From: Chloroflexota bacterium
GTDB taxonomy: Bacteria > Chloroflexota > Dormibacteria > CF-121
NCBI GenBank assembly: GCA_005889285.1
Contig: VBFF01000011.1
Coordinates: 1-10,194 of the forward strand
Direction: 5' to 3'
DNA length: 10,194 nt
Position 1 is the stretch's first letter. Every line of letters begins with the position of its first letter. Below are positions 1 to 7,806 of the stretch, piece by piece. A program made the position numbers and the translations under genes. The notes beneath the pieces are model-generated. The model was not told the origin of the DNA. It saw nothing but the letters and a program-made list of their open reading frames with translations, and made no database searches.

Positions 1-503
1 TTGTCCACATGGAAAGTCCAGCTTTCGTTCGTGTCACATTCCAGCCGCACGACTGAGATCACAAGATGGTGAGGTGGCTTTCCCGTAAAGCGCCAAATGA
101 ATTCGCCCTGGATGGTTGGGATGCCCAGTTGACCGCCCACGCTGGAGTCGTAAGGCACATAGACGTTTCCATCGCTCGCAACGTTGATCAAGTCCGGGGG
201 CTGATTCCGACACTGTGGCGGAGGACCCTCGCCCGGATTCCTTAGTGCCAGACCGCTAACGTGGTAACGGAGATCGAGCTTATCGCCGGTCACGGAGAGA
301 CCATCGATGGTGAAATGATGCCCGCTTGCATTCACCGCGTCGAGACCGGAAGCGCTGTTGAGGCGATAGGTGACCTGCGCAACCGCGGGAGGGTTGGCCT
401 TACTTAGTCTGTCGGAGTAGACGAAGCCTGCGATCGTCAGGATTCCGAACACTAACAGGATGCCTGCGGGCAGTCGCAGCGCCTTGAGCGTCGAGGCTTT
501 CAT
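1..503 (-). CDS. Membrane-anchored extracytoplasmic protein, unrecognised (3' end cut by window)
   Basis: An open frame begins at ATG 503-501 and runs without a stop to the left edge, giving 167 visible residues. The start is supported by a GGTGAGG Shine-Dalgarno-like stretch about 7 bases upstream (near 510-516). Residues 1-10 carry three basic side chains and are followed by a single hydrophobic segment (about residues 13-29), which I read as an uncleaved anchor or signal sequence. The remainder looks beta-rich and extracytoplasmic, alternating hydrophobic and polar residues. It contains two cysteines (98 and 156) that could form a disulfide. I recognise no family; an immunoglobulin-like or DUF4179-like fold is only an impression. 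It lies 41 bases downstream of the peptidase C26 gene in the same direction, so it may be the last visible gene of that operon. Its base composition looks lower in GC than its neighbours. Existence is fairly sure; function is unknown. Confidence 0.72.
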   Translation of the reverse strand, partial: MKASTLKALRLPAGILLVFGILTIAGFVYSDRLSKANPPAVAQVTYRLNSASGLDAVNASGHHFTIDGLSVTGDKLDLRYHVSGLALRNPGEGPPPQCRNQPPDLINVASDGNVYVPYDSSVGGQLGIPTIQGEFIWRFTGKPPHHLVISVVRLECDTNESWTFHVD

Positions 504-544
504 CCTCAGTCCTCACCCTATAGAAGGCGGCCCGCCGCCGTCCG

Positions 545-1279
545 TTACGCGGCGTTGTTGCTCGAAGCCGCGCGGGCGAATCCAGCAAATAGCCGCTGGA
601 CCCAGGGCACCTCGTCGAGCTCTTCGGGATGCCACTGCACGGCAATCAAGAAGCGTCGCTCGGGCGATTCAATGGCTTCGATGACGCCGTCGTCGGATTT
701 TCCCGTTACACGCAGCTGCGGCGCGACGGCCTTGACGGCCTGATGGTGGAGGCTGTTGACCTCGATATCCGTCTCGTCGATCAGTTGCGCGAGCCGCGAG
801 TCAGGATCGAGCCGGACCCTGTGGATAAAGGCATTTCGCGGACGGCCGTCGGCGTCCGAATGTTCGACGGCCGTCACGCCCTGGTGTCGGAGATCCTGCC
901 AGAGGCTGCCGCCTAACGCCACGTTCAGGACCTGCTGGCCGCGGCAGATCCCCAGCGTCGGCAGGTCATCGGCGAAGGCCCAGCGCGCGAGCGTGAGCTC
1001 GGTCCGGTCGCGAGCCGCCTCGACGACGTTCAGATCGCCGATCGGCTCTTCGTGATACTCGCCGGGCGCGATGTCGGCGCCGCCGGGTAGCACGATGCCA
1101 TCGAGTCGGTCGTAGATTGCCCGGAGACGCTCGTCGTCATCGAGCAATGGGATCAACACCGGGGCACACCCTGCCGCAACCAGCGCGCGGACGTAACTCT
1201 GATTGATCCCAAAGCGCGGCGGCTTCGGCCCCGGCGGAATCGCCAATGTCGGCAGGCCAACCAGCGGGTACACGCTCAA
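545..1279 (-). CDS. Gamma-glutamyl-gamma-aminobutyrate hydrolase family protein (peptidase C26)
   Basis: This 244-residue protein is a class I glutamine amidotransferase-like hydrolase of the peptidase C26 / PuuD type, a family that cleaves gamma-glutamyl bonds in the cytoplasm. The N-terminus shows the usual PLVG start. A PGGAD motif lies at residues 65-69, the nucleophile elbow GICRGQ places the catalytic Cys at 112, and QWHPEE near the C-terminus supplies His217 and Glu219. Thus the full Cys-His-Glu triad is present and the length is normal for the family. The start is TTG at 1279 or GTG at 1273; neither has a strong Shine-Dalgarno sequence. The gene begins 10 bases after the tldE stop, so translation may be coupled. 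Beside TldD/TldE and a peptide-binding protein, a role on gamma-glutamyl compounds or peptides is reasonable. The exact substrate cannot be read from sequence, so no symbol is given. Confidence 0.9.
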   Translation of the reverse strand: MSVYPLVGLPTLAIPPGPKPPRFGINQSYVRALVAAGCAPVLIPLLDDDERLRAIYDRLDGIVLPGGADIAPGEYHEEPIGDLNVVEAARDRTELTLARWAFADDLPTLGICRGQQVLNVALGGSLWQDLRHQGVTAVEHSDADGRPRNAFIHRVRLDPDSRLAQLIDETDIEVNSLHHQAVKAVAPQLRVTGKSDDGVIEAIESPERRFLIAVQWHPEELDEVPWVQRLFAGFARAASSNNAA

Positions 1280-1289
1280 GTCGTAGCGC

Positions 1290-2633
1290 TCAACTCGTGA
1301 AGTCGAACGCCTTGAGTCTGACGGCCGGCACGCGCGACGCGCCCAGGTACTCGCTGACTTGCAATTTCGTCGATGCCGTCAGCGCCAGCGTTCCGTTGAG
1401 CGCCTCGAGGATGCTTTGCGTGAAGCGCAAGTCTTTGACCGGCCGGGTGATCTTCCCGTTCTCGATCAGGAACGTCCCCTCCCGGGTCATGCCGGTGATG
1501 ATCGACGCCTTGGGATGCACGACCCGGACGTACCAGAAGCGCGTGACCCAGATCCCTCGCTTGATATCGCTCGCCAGTTCCGCCTTCGCCGCCGATCCAG
1601 GCTTCATGAAGAGATTCACCGCAAAGGGACCGTCAGTATTTGGCGCCGGAAGGCCGTGACCTGTCGACTGCCGGCCTTCTTTCGTCGCCGTCTGCATGTC
1701 GTAGACGAGGCCACTGGCGACGCCATTTTTGATTAACTCGACGCGTTGCTTGGGAACGCCCTCGAAATCGAAGGACGACGGGATGCCGGTGCGGTCCAGG
1801 CCGTCGTCCCAGATGCTGACCTGATCGCCGGTAATTTTTTCACCGAGGCGCATGAAGCTGCGTTCCTCCTGGACGGCGAGGGCACCGAAGCCCATGAAGC
1901 TCATGAACTCCAGCATCTCGGCCACGGCGTATTCCTCGAGGACGACTTCATAGATGCCCGGGTCGACCGGCTGGGCGTTCTGGTTGCGCTGCGCCTTGTC
2001 GATGACTTCGTCGGATAATTCGTTTTTGTCTAGCTCGCGGACGTCGATGGCGCCGCGGTCCGCGTAGCCGGACCCGGCATCGCCCATTACGACGGAATTG
2101 ACCGTCGCTTGGGTGGAACGCTGATGGTGGTAGGCGCCTAGCGAATTGGCGATCGCAAACTGCCCGGCATCGGTGCTGTAGGCGCCGAAGGCCTTGAGCC
2201 CCGCGCGGCCGGCTTTGGCGCAGATGGTCTGGACGAAGTCGGCTCGCTCTTCGGGAGTTGCCGCGGCCGTCGCGTCCGACCAGGCCTCGACCGGTTGCGC
2301 CTTTGCGGGGCCAGGCATGGGAACGACGTCGCCGGGCGGCTGAAGGTCGGCGATGGCGACAGCCCGCTTGAGCACGTCGGCTGCTGCTGCCTCGCTCATC
2401 TGGTTGATCGAGGCGACCCCAGTCTTGCCGTCCTTGACGACTCGGACCCGAACGGTCGCGTCGCGTTCGGCGACGTTCTGGTGGATGCCGTTGTTCGCGA
2501 AGCGTGTGAGGGCGCTGTCATCCTCGGTGACCATGACTTCGGTCTCCTGGGCTGGAGAGCGCTCCAGCAGCCTGGTCATGAACTGCTTCAACTCGGCTTC
2601 GTCACTGAGCCGCGCGACTTCCAGGCTCTTCAT
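1290..2633 (-). CDS. tldE: TldE/PmbA family subunit of the TldD-TldE metallopeptidase
   Basis: This 447-residue protein belongs to the TldD/PmbA family, as the TldE partner of the heterodimeric cytosolic peptidase that degrades unfolded peptides and, in enterobacteria, matures microcin B17. The N-terminal domain (residues 1-80) has the family pattern of a strand, a RFANNGIHQ segment and a VRVVKDGKTGVAS segment. The C-terminal domain (about 225-447) contains DDGLDRTGIPSSFDFEG and ends in the NGKITRPVKDLRF-type block. Where TldD has HExxxH, this protein reads LEFMSFMG (241-248), so it lacks the zinc site, as TldE subunits do. The frame is open upstream to 2906, but that part overlaps tldD in another frame and is not TldE-like. 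The ATG at 2633-2631 overlaps the tldD TGA as ATGA, implying translational coupling. The next gene follows after 10 bases. Confidence 0.93.
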   Translation of the reverse strand: MKSLEVARLSDEAELKQFMTRLLERSPAQETEVMVTEDDSALTRFANNGIHQNVAERDATVRVRVVKDGKTGVASINQMSEAAAADVLKRAVAIADLQPPGDVVPMPGPAKAQPVEAWSDATAAATPEERADFVQTICAKAGRAGLKAFGAYSTDAGQFAIANSLGAYHHQRSTQATVNSVVMGDAGSGYADRGAIDVRELDKNELSDEVIDKAQRNQNAQPVDPGIYEVVLEEYAVAEMLEFMSFMGFGALAVQEERSFMRLGEKITGDQVSIWDDGLDRTGIPSSFDFEGVPKQRVELIKNGVASGLVYDMQTATKEGRQSTGHGLPAPNTDGPFAVNLFMKPGSAAKAELASDIKRGIWVTRFWYVRVVHPKASIITGMTREGTFLIENGKITRPVKDLRFTQSILEALNGTLALTASTKLQVSEYLGASRVPAVRLKAFDFTS

Positions 2634-4072
2634 TTCAGGATGCCGACCTTGACGTGCTGGAAGCGCGTCGGCGCCGCACCGTGAGCCACGTGAGCCACCT
2701 GAGGCGGCTGGCCTTTGCCGCAATTGGCCAGTCCCCAGACCTGCCACTCTGTCCGTCCGGCAACCGCGTCGCAGGAGTTCCAGAACTCGGGCGTGATCCC
2801 CGCATACGTCGCGTTTCTCAGCATGCGGCCGCGCTTGCCGTCGATAATTTCGTAGGCCAGCTGGGTACCAAATTGAAAGTTGAGCCGCTTGTCGTCGATG
2901 CTCCAACTCCGGTTGGTCTCCATGTAGACGCCATCTTTCGTCTCGGCGACCATCTTCTCCAACGACGAGTCGCCCGGCTCCAAATTCACGTTCGTCATTC
3001 GGATCAGGGGGATCCGATTCCAGCCATCGGCCCGCATCGTGCCATTGCTCTGCTGTCCCAGCGCGCTGGCCGTTTCCCTGGACGTGAGATAGCCGACGAA
3101 CAGGCCATTTTTGATCAAGAACGTCCGTTGCGCGGGAACCCCCTCATCGTCCCAGCCGAATGTCCCAAGCCCGGTCGGCGTCAGCGCGTCGGCCGTGATC
3201 GTAACCTTGGCCGAGCCGTACTGCAGGTGATTGAGTTTTTCGGGCGTCATGAAGCTGGTGCCCGCATAGGCCGCCTCCATGCCGAAGACCCGGTCGAGCT
3301 CTGTCGGATGGCCGCACGACTCGTGGATCTGGAGCGCCGTCTGGCTGGCATCGAGAATGAGCGTCTTGACGCCACTGGGGCATTGCGGCGCGCTCAGCAG
3401 CGCGACAGACTCTTCTGCGATCCGGCCCGCGTGCCGGTCGAGCTCGAGCGCCGTGATGTACTCGTAGCCGGCCGACCCCTGGTGCCGGCCGAACGAATTC
3501 GGGTACGACCGGTTCTGGACCTCGTCCGGAGACGTGGCCGTCGCCTCAATCCCGGCGCCGCTCTCGAAGAGGTCTTGCTCGATGAATGCGCCTTCCGTCG
3601 AGGCGAAGAGCTTCTGCTGCCGGATGAATTCCATCGAGCCTTCGCGGATCGTGACGCCCTTGACCGAGCCCATCGCCGCATCGGCCCGAAGTAATAAATC
3701 GACTTTCTCCGCGAGTGGCACCGCGAATGGATCACGCTCGAGTGGCGTTCGGTAGTGACCCCGGGACGTAACGGGCGGCCCCAGATCGACCGGCGCCGAC
3801 CGGACGCGGGCACTGGCGCGCGCGATGCGGATGGCGCGGTCGACGACTTGTTCGACTTCGGCTTTATCGAGCCGGGCGCTGCCGGCGAATCCCCAGGCAC
3901 CGTCGACGATCACACGGACCCCGAAGCCCTCGCTGGCGTCGTCGGAGACGGCAGCCAGCTGGCCGTTCTTGACGATGATGTCTTGCGTGACGTGTTCGTC
4001 GAGGCGGACGTCCGCGTAGCTCGCCCCCTTGACCTGCGCCGCGTTGAGGGCGGCTTCCGCTAGATCTTTCAT
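2630..4072 (-). CDS. tldD: TldD family zinc metallopeptidase subunit
   Basis: This 480-residue protein is the catalytic TldD subunit of the TldD/TldE peptidase, which in the structurally studied enterobacterial enzyme encloses a zinc site and cleaves small unfolded peptides. The zinc-binding HExxxH motif is intact as HESCGH (His250, Glu251, His255), followed by PTELDR. Near the C-terminus NCGKGQP supplies Cys451, matching the conserved cysteine that serves as a further metal ligand in the family. Other family blocks are ADVRLDEHVTQDI near the N-terminus, GTFGWDDEGVPAQRTFLIKNG (about 303-323, in part) and NRIPLIRMTNVNLEPGD (352-368). Length is typical. The start at ATG 4072-4070 gives the standard N-terminus but lacks a clear Shine-Dalgarno sequence. 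The gene lies 16 bases after the upstream binding-protein stop, and its TGA overlaps the tldE ATG by 4 bases. Confidence 0.94.
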   Translation of the reverse strand: MKDLAEAALNAAQVKGASYADVRLDEHVTQDIIVKNGQLAAVSDDASEGFGVRVIVDGAWGFAGSARLDKAEVEQVVDRAIRIARASARVRSAPVDLGPPVTSRGHYRTPLERDPFAVPLAEKVDLLLRADAAMGSVKGVTIREGSMEFIRQQKLFASTEGAFIEQDLFESGAGIEATATSPDEVQNRSYPNSFGRHQGSAGYEYITALELDRHAGRIAEESVALLSAPQCPSGVKTLILDASQTALQIHESCGHPTELDRVFGMEAAYAGTSFMTPEKLNHLQYGSAKVTITADALTPTGLGTFGWDDEGVPAQRTFLIKNGLFVGYLTSRETASALGQQSNGTMRADGWNRIPLIRMTNVNLEPGDSSLEKMVAETKDGVYMETNRSWSIDDKRLNFQFGTQLAYEIIDGKRGRMLRNATYAGITPEFWNSCDAVAGRTEWQVWGLANCGKGQPPQVAHVAHGAAPTRFQHVKVGILK

Positions 4073-4088
4073 GTGACAAGACTAATGG

Positions 4089-5894
4089 CTACTGATTGAT
4101 AAACCAATCGGCGCTCTGGTTCATCCACCAGAATTCGTTGCCCTTGTACCCCGAGACCTTCTTGTTGTACGCCTCGACGTCGACGGCCTGATAGAGGGGA
4201 ATCTCGGGCACCAGGTCGGCCAGGCGGTGCTGCGCCACGATGTATTTGTCCTTGCGGTCCGAGAGCTTGACCGAGAGCCGGGCCTGGTCGAGCGCCTGGT
4301 CAAGCTGCGGATCACTAGTGAACGTGGTGTTTTGCCCGACGCAGCCGTTCGCGTCTGTCGGAATCTGAGAACTGTGATACGCGGTGTAGGCCAGTGAGTC
4401 GGGCTCCGCTGGGTAGCTGTAGTTGCTCGTGTACATCGCGAGGTCGAAGTTGTGCGAGTAGATCACCCCACCGCTTGTGCAGGAGCCGAACATCCGGGTG
4501 GCGGGCACATTGGCGAACGGCTTGATCACCTGGATACCGATGGCGGCGAGGTCGGCGGCGATTTGGACCTCCTGCTGTTCGCGCAGGGGCAGTGTAGTGG
4601 TGATCAGGTGGAGCTGCACGCAGCGCCCCTGCGGGTCGGTGCGGAAGTTCTTGCACGGCCCTGAATCCTGAAGCTTGTAGCCGGCGTCGTTGAGCTGCTT
4701 GTTGGCAGCTGTCTGGTCATACTGGCTGTGCCTGGCATTCGGATCGAGGCACCACGCCCCCGTCTGGATGCACATCCAGGCATCTGGAGGCACGACGGTG
4801 CGGCCGAGTAACAACGTATCCACGAGCTTCTGGCGGTCGATCGCCATCAGGATCGCTTTTCGAAGTGTCACGTCCTTGAGGAAGGTGTTGTGCAGGTTGA
4901 TATCCAGATGCTCGGTGGCGCTGTCCAGGATCGTGACGGTCGTCACATCGCTGAGACGTGACAGCGGCGGCAGCAACGACGGCCGCAGGTCCAGCGCCAT
5001 GTCGACGGTGTTGGTGCGCAACTCGTTGAGCTCGGTGTTCGCGTCGGGGTCGAACTTCACGCGAATCTCGTTAAGGTACGGGCGATTCCCGCCCCCCCAC
5101 CAGTGAGGATTCCTGACCAGCGTGAGATGGTCGCCGGTCACCCATTCCTTGAACATGAAGGGTCCGGTGCCGACCATGATCTTGTCGAGTGTGTCCGAGC
5201 CACTGTAGCCCCCCTGGATGGTGACCGTGACTTTGTCGGTCGTCAGGTTGCCGGTCTTACCCCAGACCTGCTGCAGCAGGTGGTCCGGCAGGATGCCGTA
5301 AGGGCCTGTGCCCAGCGTGAGGTAGGCAGCGTACACCGCATGGAAATGAACGACCGCCGTGTAGTCGTCAGGCGTATCGACGCTCTCGACCTGATCCCAG
5401 CCGACGACGGAAATTACGGGCGTCGGATTCTTGTCGCGGTACTTCAAGAACCAGAAGTCGAAGGTTGACTTGACGTCCCGCGAAGTGAAGGCGACGCCGT
5501 CATGCCACTTGACGCCATGGCGAAGCTTCCAGGTCACGTCCATCTTGTCGCCCGTGACCTTGACATCACCGTTTTCCAGGGTCGGAACCTCGGTGGCAAG
5601 CTCGGGCGCCCAATAGTCGGAGAGCCTTGGATTGGCGGGAACGTCCTGGTTCGCCTTGACCGTGAGCAAGCCTTCCATCGCCGGGTTGACGTACGCGCAT
5701 GCGTGTGGCGCGGCCGCCGTGATGTTGCAACTGAGCAGGCTATCCTGCTCCTGCCAGGAGGCGACCGTCAGCCGTCCTCCCACCTTGTATGTGGTCCCGT
5801 TGTTCCCGCCAGTCGGCGAGCAGGCGGCCAGCAGCACCGTGCCGATGCCCGCCACGGCGAGCAGCCGCACCGAGCGGGGGCTGGCTCCTTTCAT
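4089..5894 (-). CDS. Peptide-type ABC transporter substrate-binding lipoprotein (family 5)
   Basis: This 601-residue lipoprotein resembles the extracytoplasmic solute-binding family 5 (SBP_bac_5: DppA, OppA, nickel and related binders). Residues 1-25 form a lipoprotein signal with basic residues at the start, a hydrophobic core and the lipobox LAAC, giving Cys25 as the lipid-modified residue. Family blocks include TWKLRHGVKWHDG (121-133), GTGPFMFKEW (242-251), RKAILMAIDR (345-354) and a C-terminal block around PEIPLYQAVD (563-572). The protein ends ...WFINQ. The start ATG (5894-5892) is set by a near-perfect Shine-Dalgarno sequence. It is the first gene of the apparent operon with tldD, tldE and the C26 hydrolase, which suggests a peptide ligand. 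No permease or ATPase is visible. It is a paralogue of the protein at 6042-7748; both contain VPTLENGDVK. Family is sure; ligand is inferred. Confidence 0.92.
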   Translation of the reverse strand: MKGASPRSVRLLAVAGIGTVLLAACSPTGGNNGTTYKVGGRLTVASWQEQDSLLSCNITAAAPHACAYVNPAMEGLLTVKANQDVPANPRLSDYWAPELATEVPTLENGDVKVTGDKMDVTWKLRHGVKWHDGVAFTSRDVKSTFDFWFLKYRDKNPTPVISVVGWDQVESVDTPDDYTAVVHFHAVYAAYLTLGTGPYGILPDHLLQQVWGKTGNLTTDKVTVTIQGGYSGSDTLDKIMVGTGPFMFKEWVTGDHLTLVRNPHWWGGGNRPYLNEIRVKFDPDANTELNELRTNTVDMALDLRPSLLPPLSRLSDVTTVTILDSATEHLDINLHNTFLKDVTLRKAILMAIDRQKLVDTLLLGRTVVPPDAWMCIQTGAWCLDPNARHSQYDQTAANKQLNDAGYKLQDSGPCKNFRTDPQGRCVQLHLITTTLPLREQQEVQIAADLAAIGIQVIKPFANVPATRMFGSCTSGGVIYSHNFDLAMYTSNYSYPAEPDSLAYTAYHSSQIPTDANGCVGQNTTFTSDPQLDQALDQARLSVKLSDRKDKYIVAQHRLADLVPEIPLYQAVDVEAYNKKVSGYKGNEFWWMNQSADWFINQ

Positions 5895-5897
5895 GCG

Positions 5898-5905
5898 ACC
5901 TCCTT
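5898..5905 (-). promoter_or_regulatory. Strong Shine-Dalgarno sequence of the binding-protein gene
   Basis: Read on the minus strand this is AAGGAGGT, an almost complete complement of the 16S rRNA 3' end. It lies 3 bases before the ATG at 5894-5892, which is a short spacing. It is by far the best ribosome binding site in the window and fixes the start of this gene. It fits an abundant extracytoplasmic protein. Confidence 0.8.
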
Positions 5906-5971
5906 CCGAAAGTTCACGTGCGGATCAGAGGCAGGCGCTGACCCGACCCGCCAGCGCAGATAATGCGCAGC

Positions 5972-6001
5972 ATTCTACGGGCGGTCAGCTAAAAGGGTCA
6001 A
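5972..6001 (-). promoter_or_regulatory. Putative sigma70-type promoter of the binding protein-tldD-tldE-C26 operon
   Basis: On the minus strand a TTGACC box (6001-5996) and a TAGAAT box (5977-5972) are separated by 18 bases. Both match the housekeeping consensus at five of six positions. Transcription would begin near 5965 and leave a leader of about 70 bases before the ATG at 5894. The element sits in the 147-base gap between the stop of the second binding protein (6042) and this gene, so the two binding proteins are probably in separate transcription units, or this is an internal promoter. I see no convincing terminator in the gap. Confidence 0.6.
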
Positions 6002-6041
6002 AGAAAGGTCGCCGTTTCCAATCTTGTCTAACACGGCCGCT

Positions 6042-7748
6042 TCAGTCCACCCACCAGTCGGCGGCATTCCACGATGTCGTGTCCGGCGCCGCGTTGGGCG
6101 CGAGGTTGTGCAGATGCGGGCTGGCCATCACGACAAGAACACGCTCAAACAGCGGTAGCTCGAAGCCAAGCCGAGCGTAGGCGCGCTCGAACGCCGCGTA
6201 CGATCGCGCCCGCTCGATGGTATCGAGCGACGTCCGCCCCTTGTCGAGATTGCGATCGAGATCGGGGCTGCTGAAGCGGCCGAAGTTCGAGCCCTGCCCC
6301 TGGTTCTTGTCCGTGGGAATTTCCGAAGAGTGCTCGAGTGGATACACCCCGTCGGGATCGGGGCCGATGCTCCAGGTCCACAATCCGGCTTCGAACTGAC
6401 CCCGCTCCAGCAGGCCACCCTGCGCGTAGCCGCTGAAGAGATCACTCGGGTGGGCCTCGGTCGCGATCACCTCGGCGCCGAGCTTTCGCCATTGGACGAT
6501 CAGTTCATCGCGCACGGCGCTGCGCAAGGGGCTGCCGAGCGCGGTTACCAGGTGAAAACTCAACCGATGCCCGTTCTTGCTGCGAATCCCGTCTGATCCT
6601 GCGACCCAACCGTCGCCGTCGAGCAGTTTGGCGGCGGCGGCCGCGTCGTACGTCAGCGAGACATCCGGGTCGTGGAAGGCAGCGAGCGCGCTGGGGATGG
6701 GCGACTCCGCGAGCCGGGCGCGGTCACCGTAAAACTTTTTGACGATGCCGGGACGGTCGATCCCAACGCGCAGCGCCTGGAGCAGCGCGGGATCGTTCTT
6801 CCAGGGCGGTGACAGGCCGGTCAGTGGGTTGGGGTCCGCCTGGTTGAACGTCACCTGCTCGTAGGCCAACTGTGAACGTCGCTGCACGGTCGCGGCGCCG
6901 GTATTGGCCAGCGTGGTGAGTTGGTCGTCCGGCAGCTCGAGTGCCAATGAGACCTGGCCGGCCCGAGCCGCATCCACCAGCTGTCCCGCTTCGGGATAGA
7001 TCTTGTACAGGATGCCGTCCAGGTGCGCCCGGCGCCCCGCGCGCCCTTGCGACCAGGCATCGTTGCGCACCAGCGTGATGTGATCGTCCGGGACGAGTTC
7101 CGAGATCTTGAAGGGACCGCTGACGACGTCGGGGCGCCCCCAGAACGCGTTGGTGGCCAGCTGGTCGGGGGCGATGCCGGCCAGGCGATGCTGCGGCAGC
7201 ACCGCGGGAAACAGGCTGAGATACTTCGGGTAGACGCGATCGAAATGGAGCGTGAAGCGCTGCTGGTCGCGGATGTCGATCCGCGAGATCGCCCGATAGC
7301 CGTCGGGCGACAGGACCCCCTGCACCTTGGGATTGACGATCAGCCCCCAGGTAAAGGCGACGTCGTAAGGCGTCAGCGGCTCGCCGTCCGACCAGCGCAA
7401 TCCCGCGCGGAGCCGGTACGTCACGTCCACCGTGCCGGCAGTACGATTCCATTTGACGTCGCCGTTTTCGAGGGTCGGCACGCGTTCCACCAGATCGGGT
7501 ACCGGTTGCAGGTTGGGGTCCAACCGCACGAGGCCCGAATAGAGCATCGCGTCCACCTGCGCTGCCGGGACCTCCTCATTGAAGAGTGGCGAAAAGTTGG
7601 TGGGGCTCTCCCAGTCGCCCACCACCAGCGTGCCGCCCTCGTGGCGCGCGGGCTCCGGCTGATACTGCGAGGCCGACGGACTGGCGGTGCCCAGTGAGAT
7701 CCCGTGTACCGATGGCAGGGAACTGCAGCCGCCCACCAGAGGCAGCAC
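6042..7748 (-). CDS. Second family 5 substrate-binding lipoprotein; 5' end uncertain
   Basis: From GTG 7748-7746 this reads 568 residues of a family 5 extracytoplasmic solute-binding protein, as found in peptide ABC transporters. Family blocks are VDVTYRLRAGLRWSDGEPLT (107-126), SGPFKISELV (210-219) and ALRVGIDR (325-332). The end, NAADWWVD, resembles the end of the protein at 4089-5894, and both share VPTLENGDVK, so they are paralogues. The lipobox is LVGGC with Cys8 if GTG is used. That leaves only seven residues before the lipidated cysteine, too few for a signal peptide. The same frame stays open upstream and encodes an arginine-rich stretch and hydrophobic core (7749 to about 7802), exactly what a lipoprotein signal needs, yet it has no ATG, GTG or TTG there. 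The true start may be a rare codon (ATC 7805-7803 or ATT 7760-7758), or the sequence has an error. Confidence 0.88.
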   Translation of the reverse strand: MLPLVGGCSSLPSVHGISLGTASPSASQYQPEPARHEGGTLVVGDWESPTNFSPLFNEEVPAAQVDAMLYSGLVRLDPNLQPVPDLVERVPTLENGDVKWNRTAGTVDVTYRLRAGLRWSDGEPLTPYDVAFTWGLIVNPKVQGVLSPDGYRAISRIDIRDQQRFTLHFDRVYPKYLSLFPAVLPQHRLAGIAPDQLATNAFWGRPDVVSGPFKISELVPDDHITLVRNDAWSQGRAGRRAHLDGILYKIYPEAGQLVDAARAGQVSLALELPDDQLTTLANTGAATVQRRSQLAYEQVTFNQADPNPLTGLSPPWKNDPALLQALRVGIDRPGIVKKFYGDRARLAESPIPSALAAFHDPDVSLTYDAAAAAKLLDGDGWVAGSDGIRSKNGHRLSFHLVTALGSPLRSAVRDELIVQWRKLGAEVIATEAHPSDLFSGYAQGGLLERGQFEAGLWTWSIGPDPDGVYPLEHSSEIPTDKNQGQGSNFGRFSSPDLDRNLDKGRTSLDTIERARSYAAFERAYARLGFELPLFERVLVVMASPHLHNLAPNAAPDTTSWNAADWWVD

Positions 7749-7806
7749 GGCCAGGGCAATGAGGGCGGCCCTCGGCGGCCCCCGGTGTGAAAAGGGCCGC
7801 GTGATA

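Noticed and set aside
2634..2906. N-terminal extension of the tldE frame up to 2906
   Set aside because: This part overlaps tldD in another frame, is arginine-rich and not like the family. The ATG at 2633 with ATGA coupling gives the usual N-terminus.
2654..3694. Long plus-strand open frame opposite tldD
   Set aside because: It is the antisense of an intact TldD with its zinc motif and shows no recognisable domain, as expected in GC-rich DNA.
5990..6041. Weak hairpin (GCCGT...ACGGC) as terminator of the second binding-protein gene
   Set aside because: The stem is only 5 bp with a long loop and no clear T-run directly after it.
7023..7697. Plus-strand open frame opposite the second binding protein
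   Set aside because: Its length reflects GC-rich antisense sequence; the minus strand has clear family 5 motifs.
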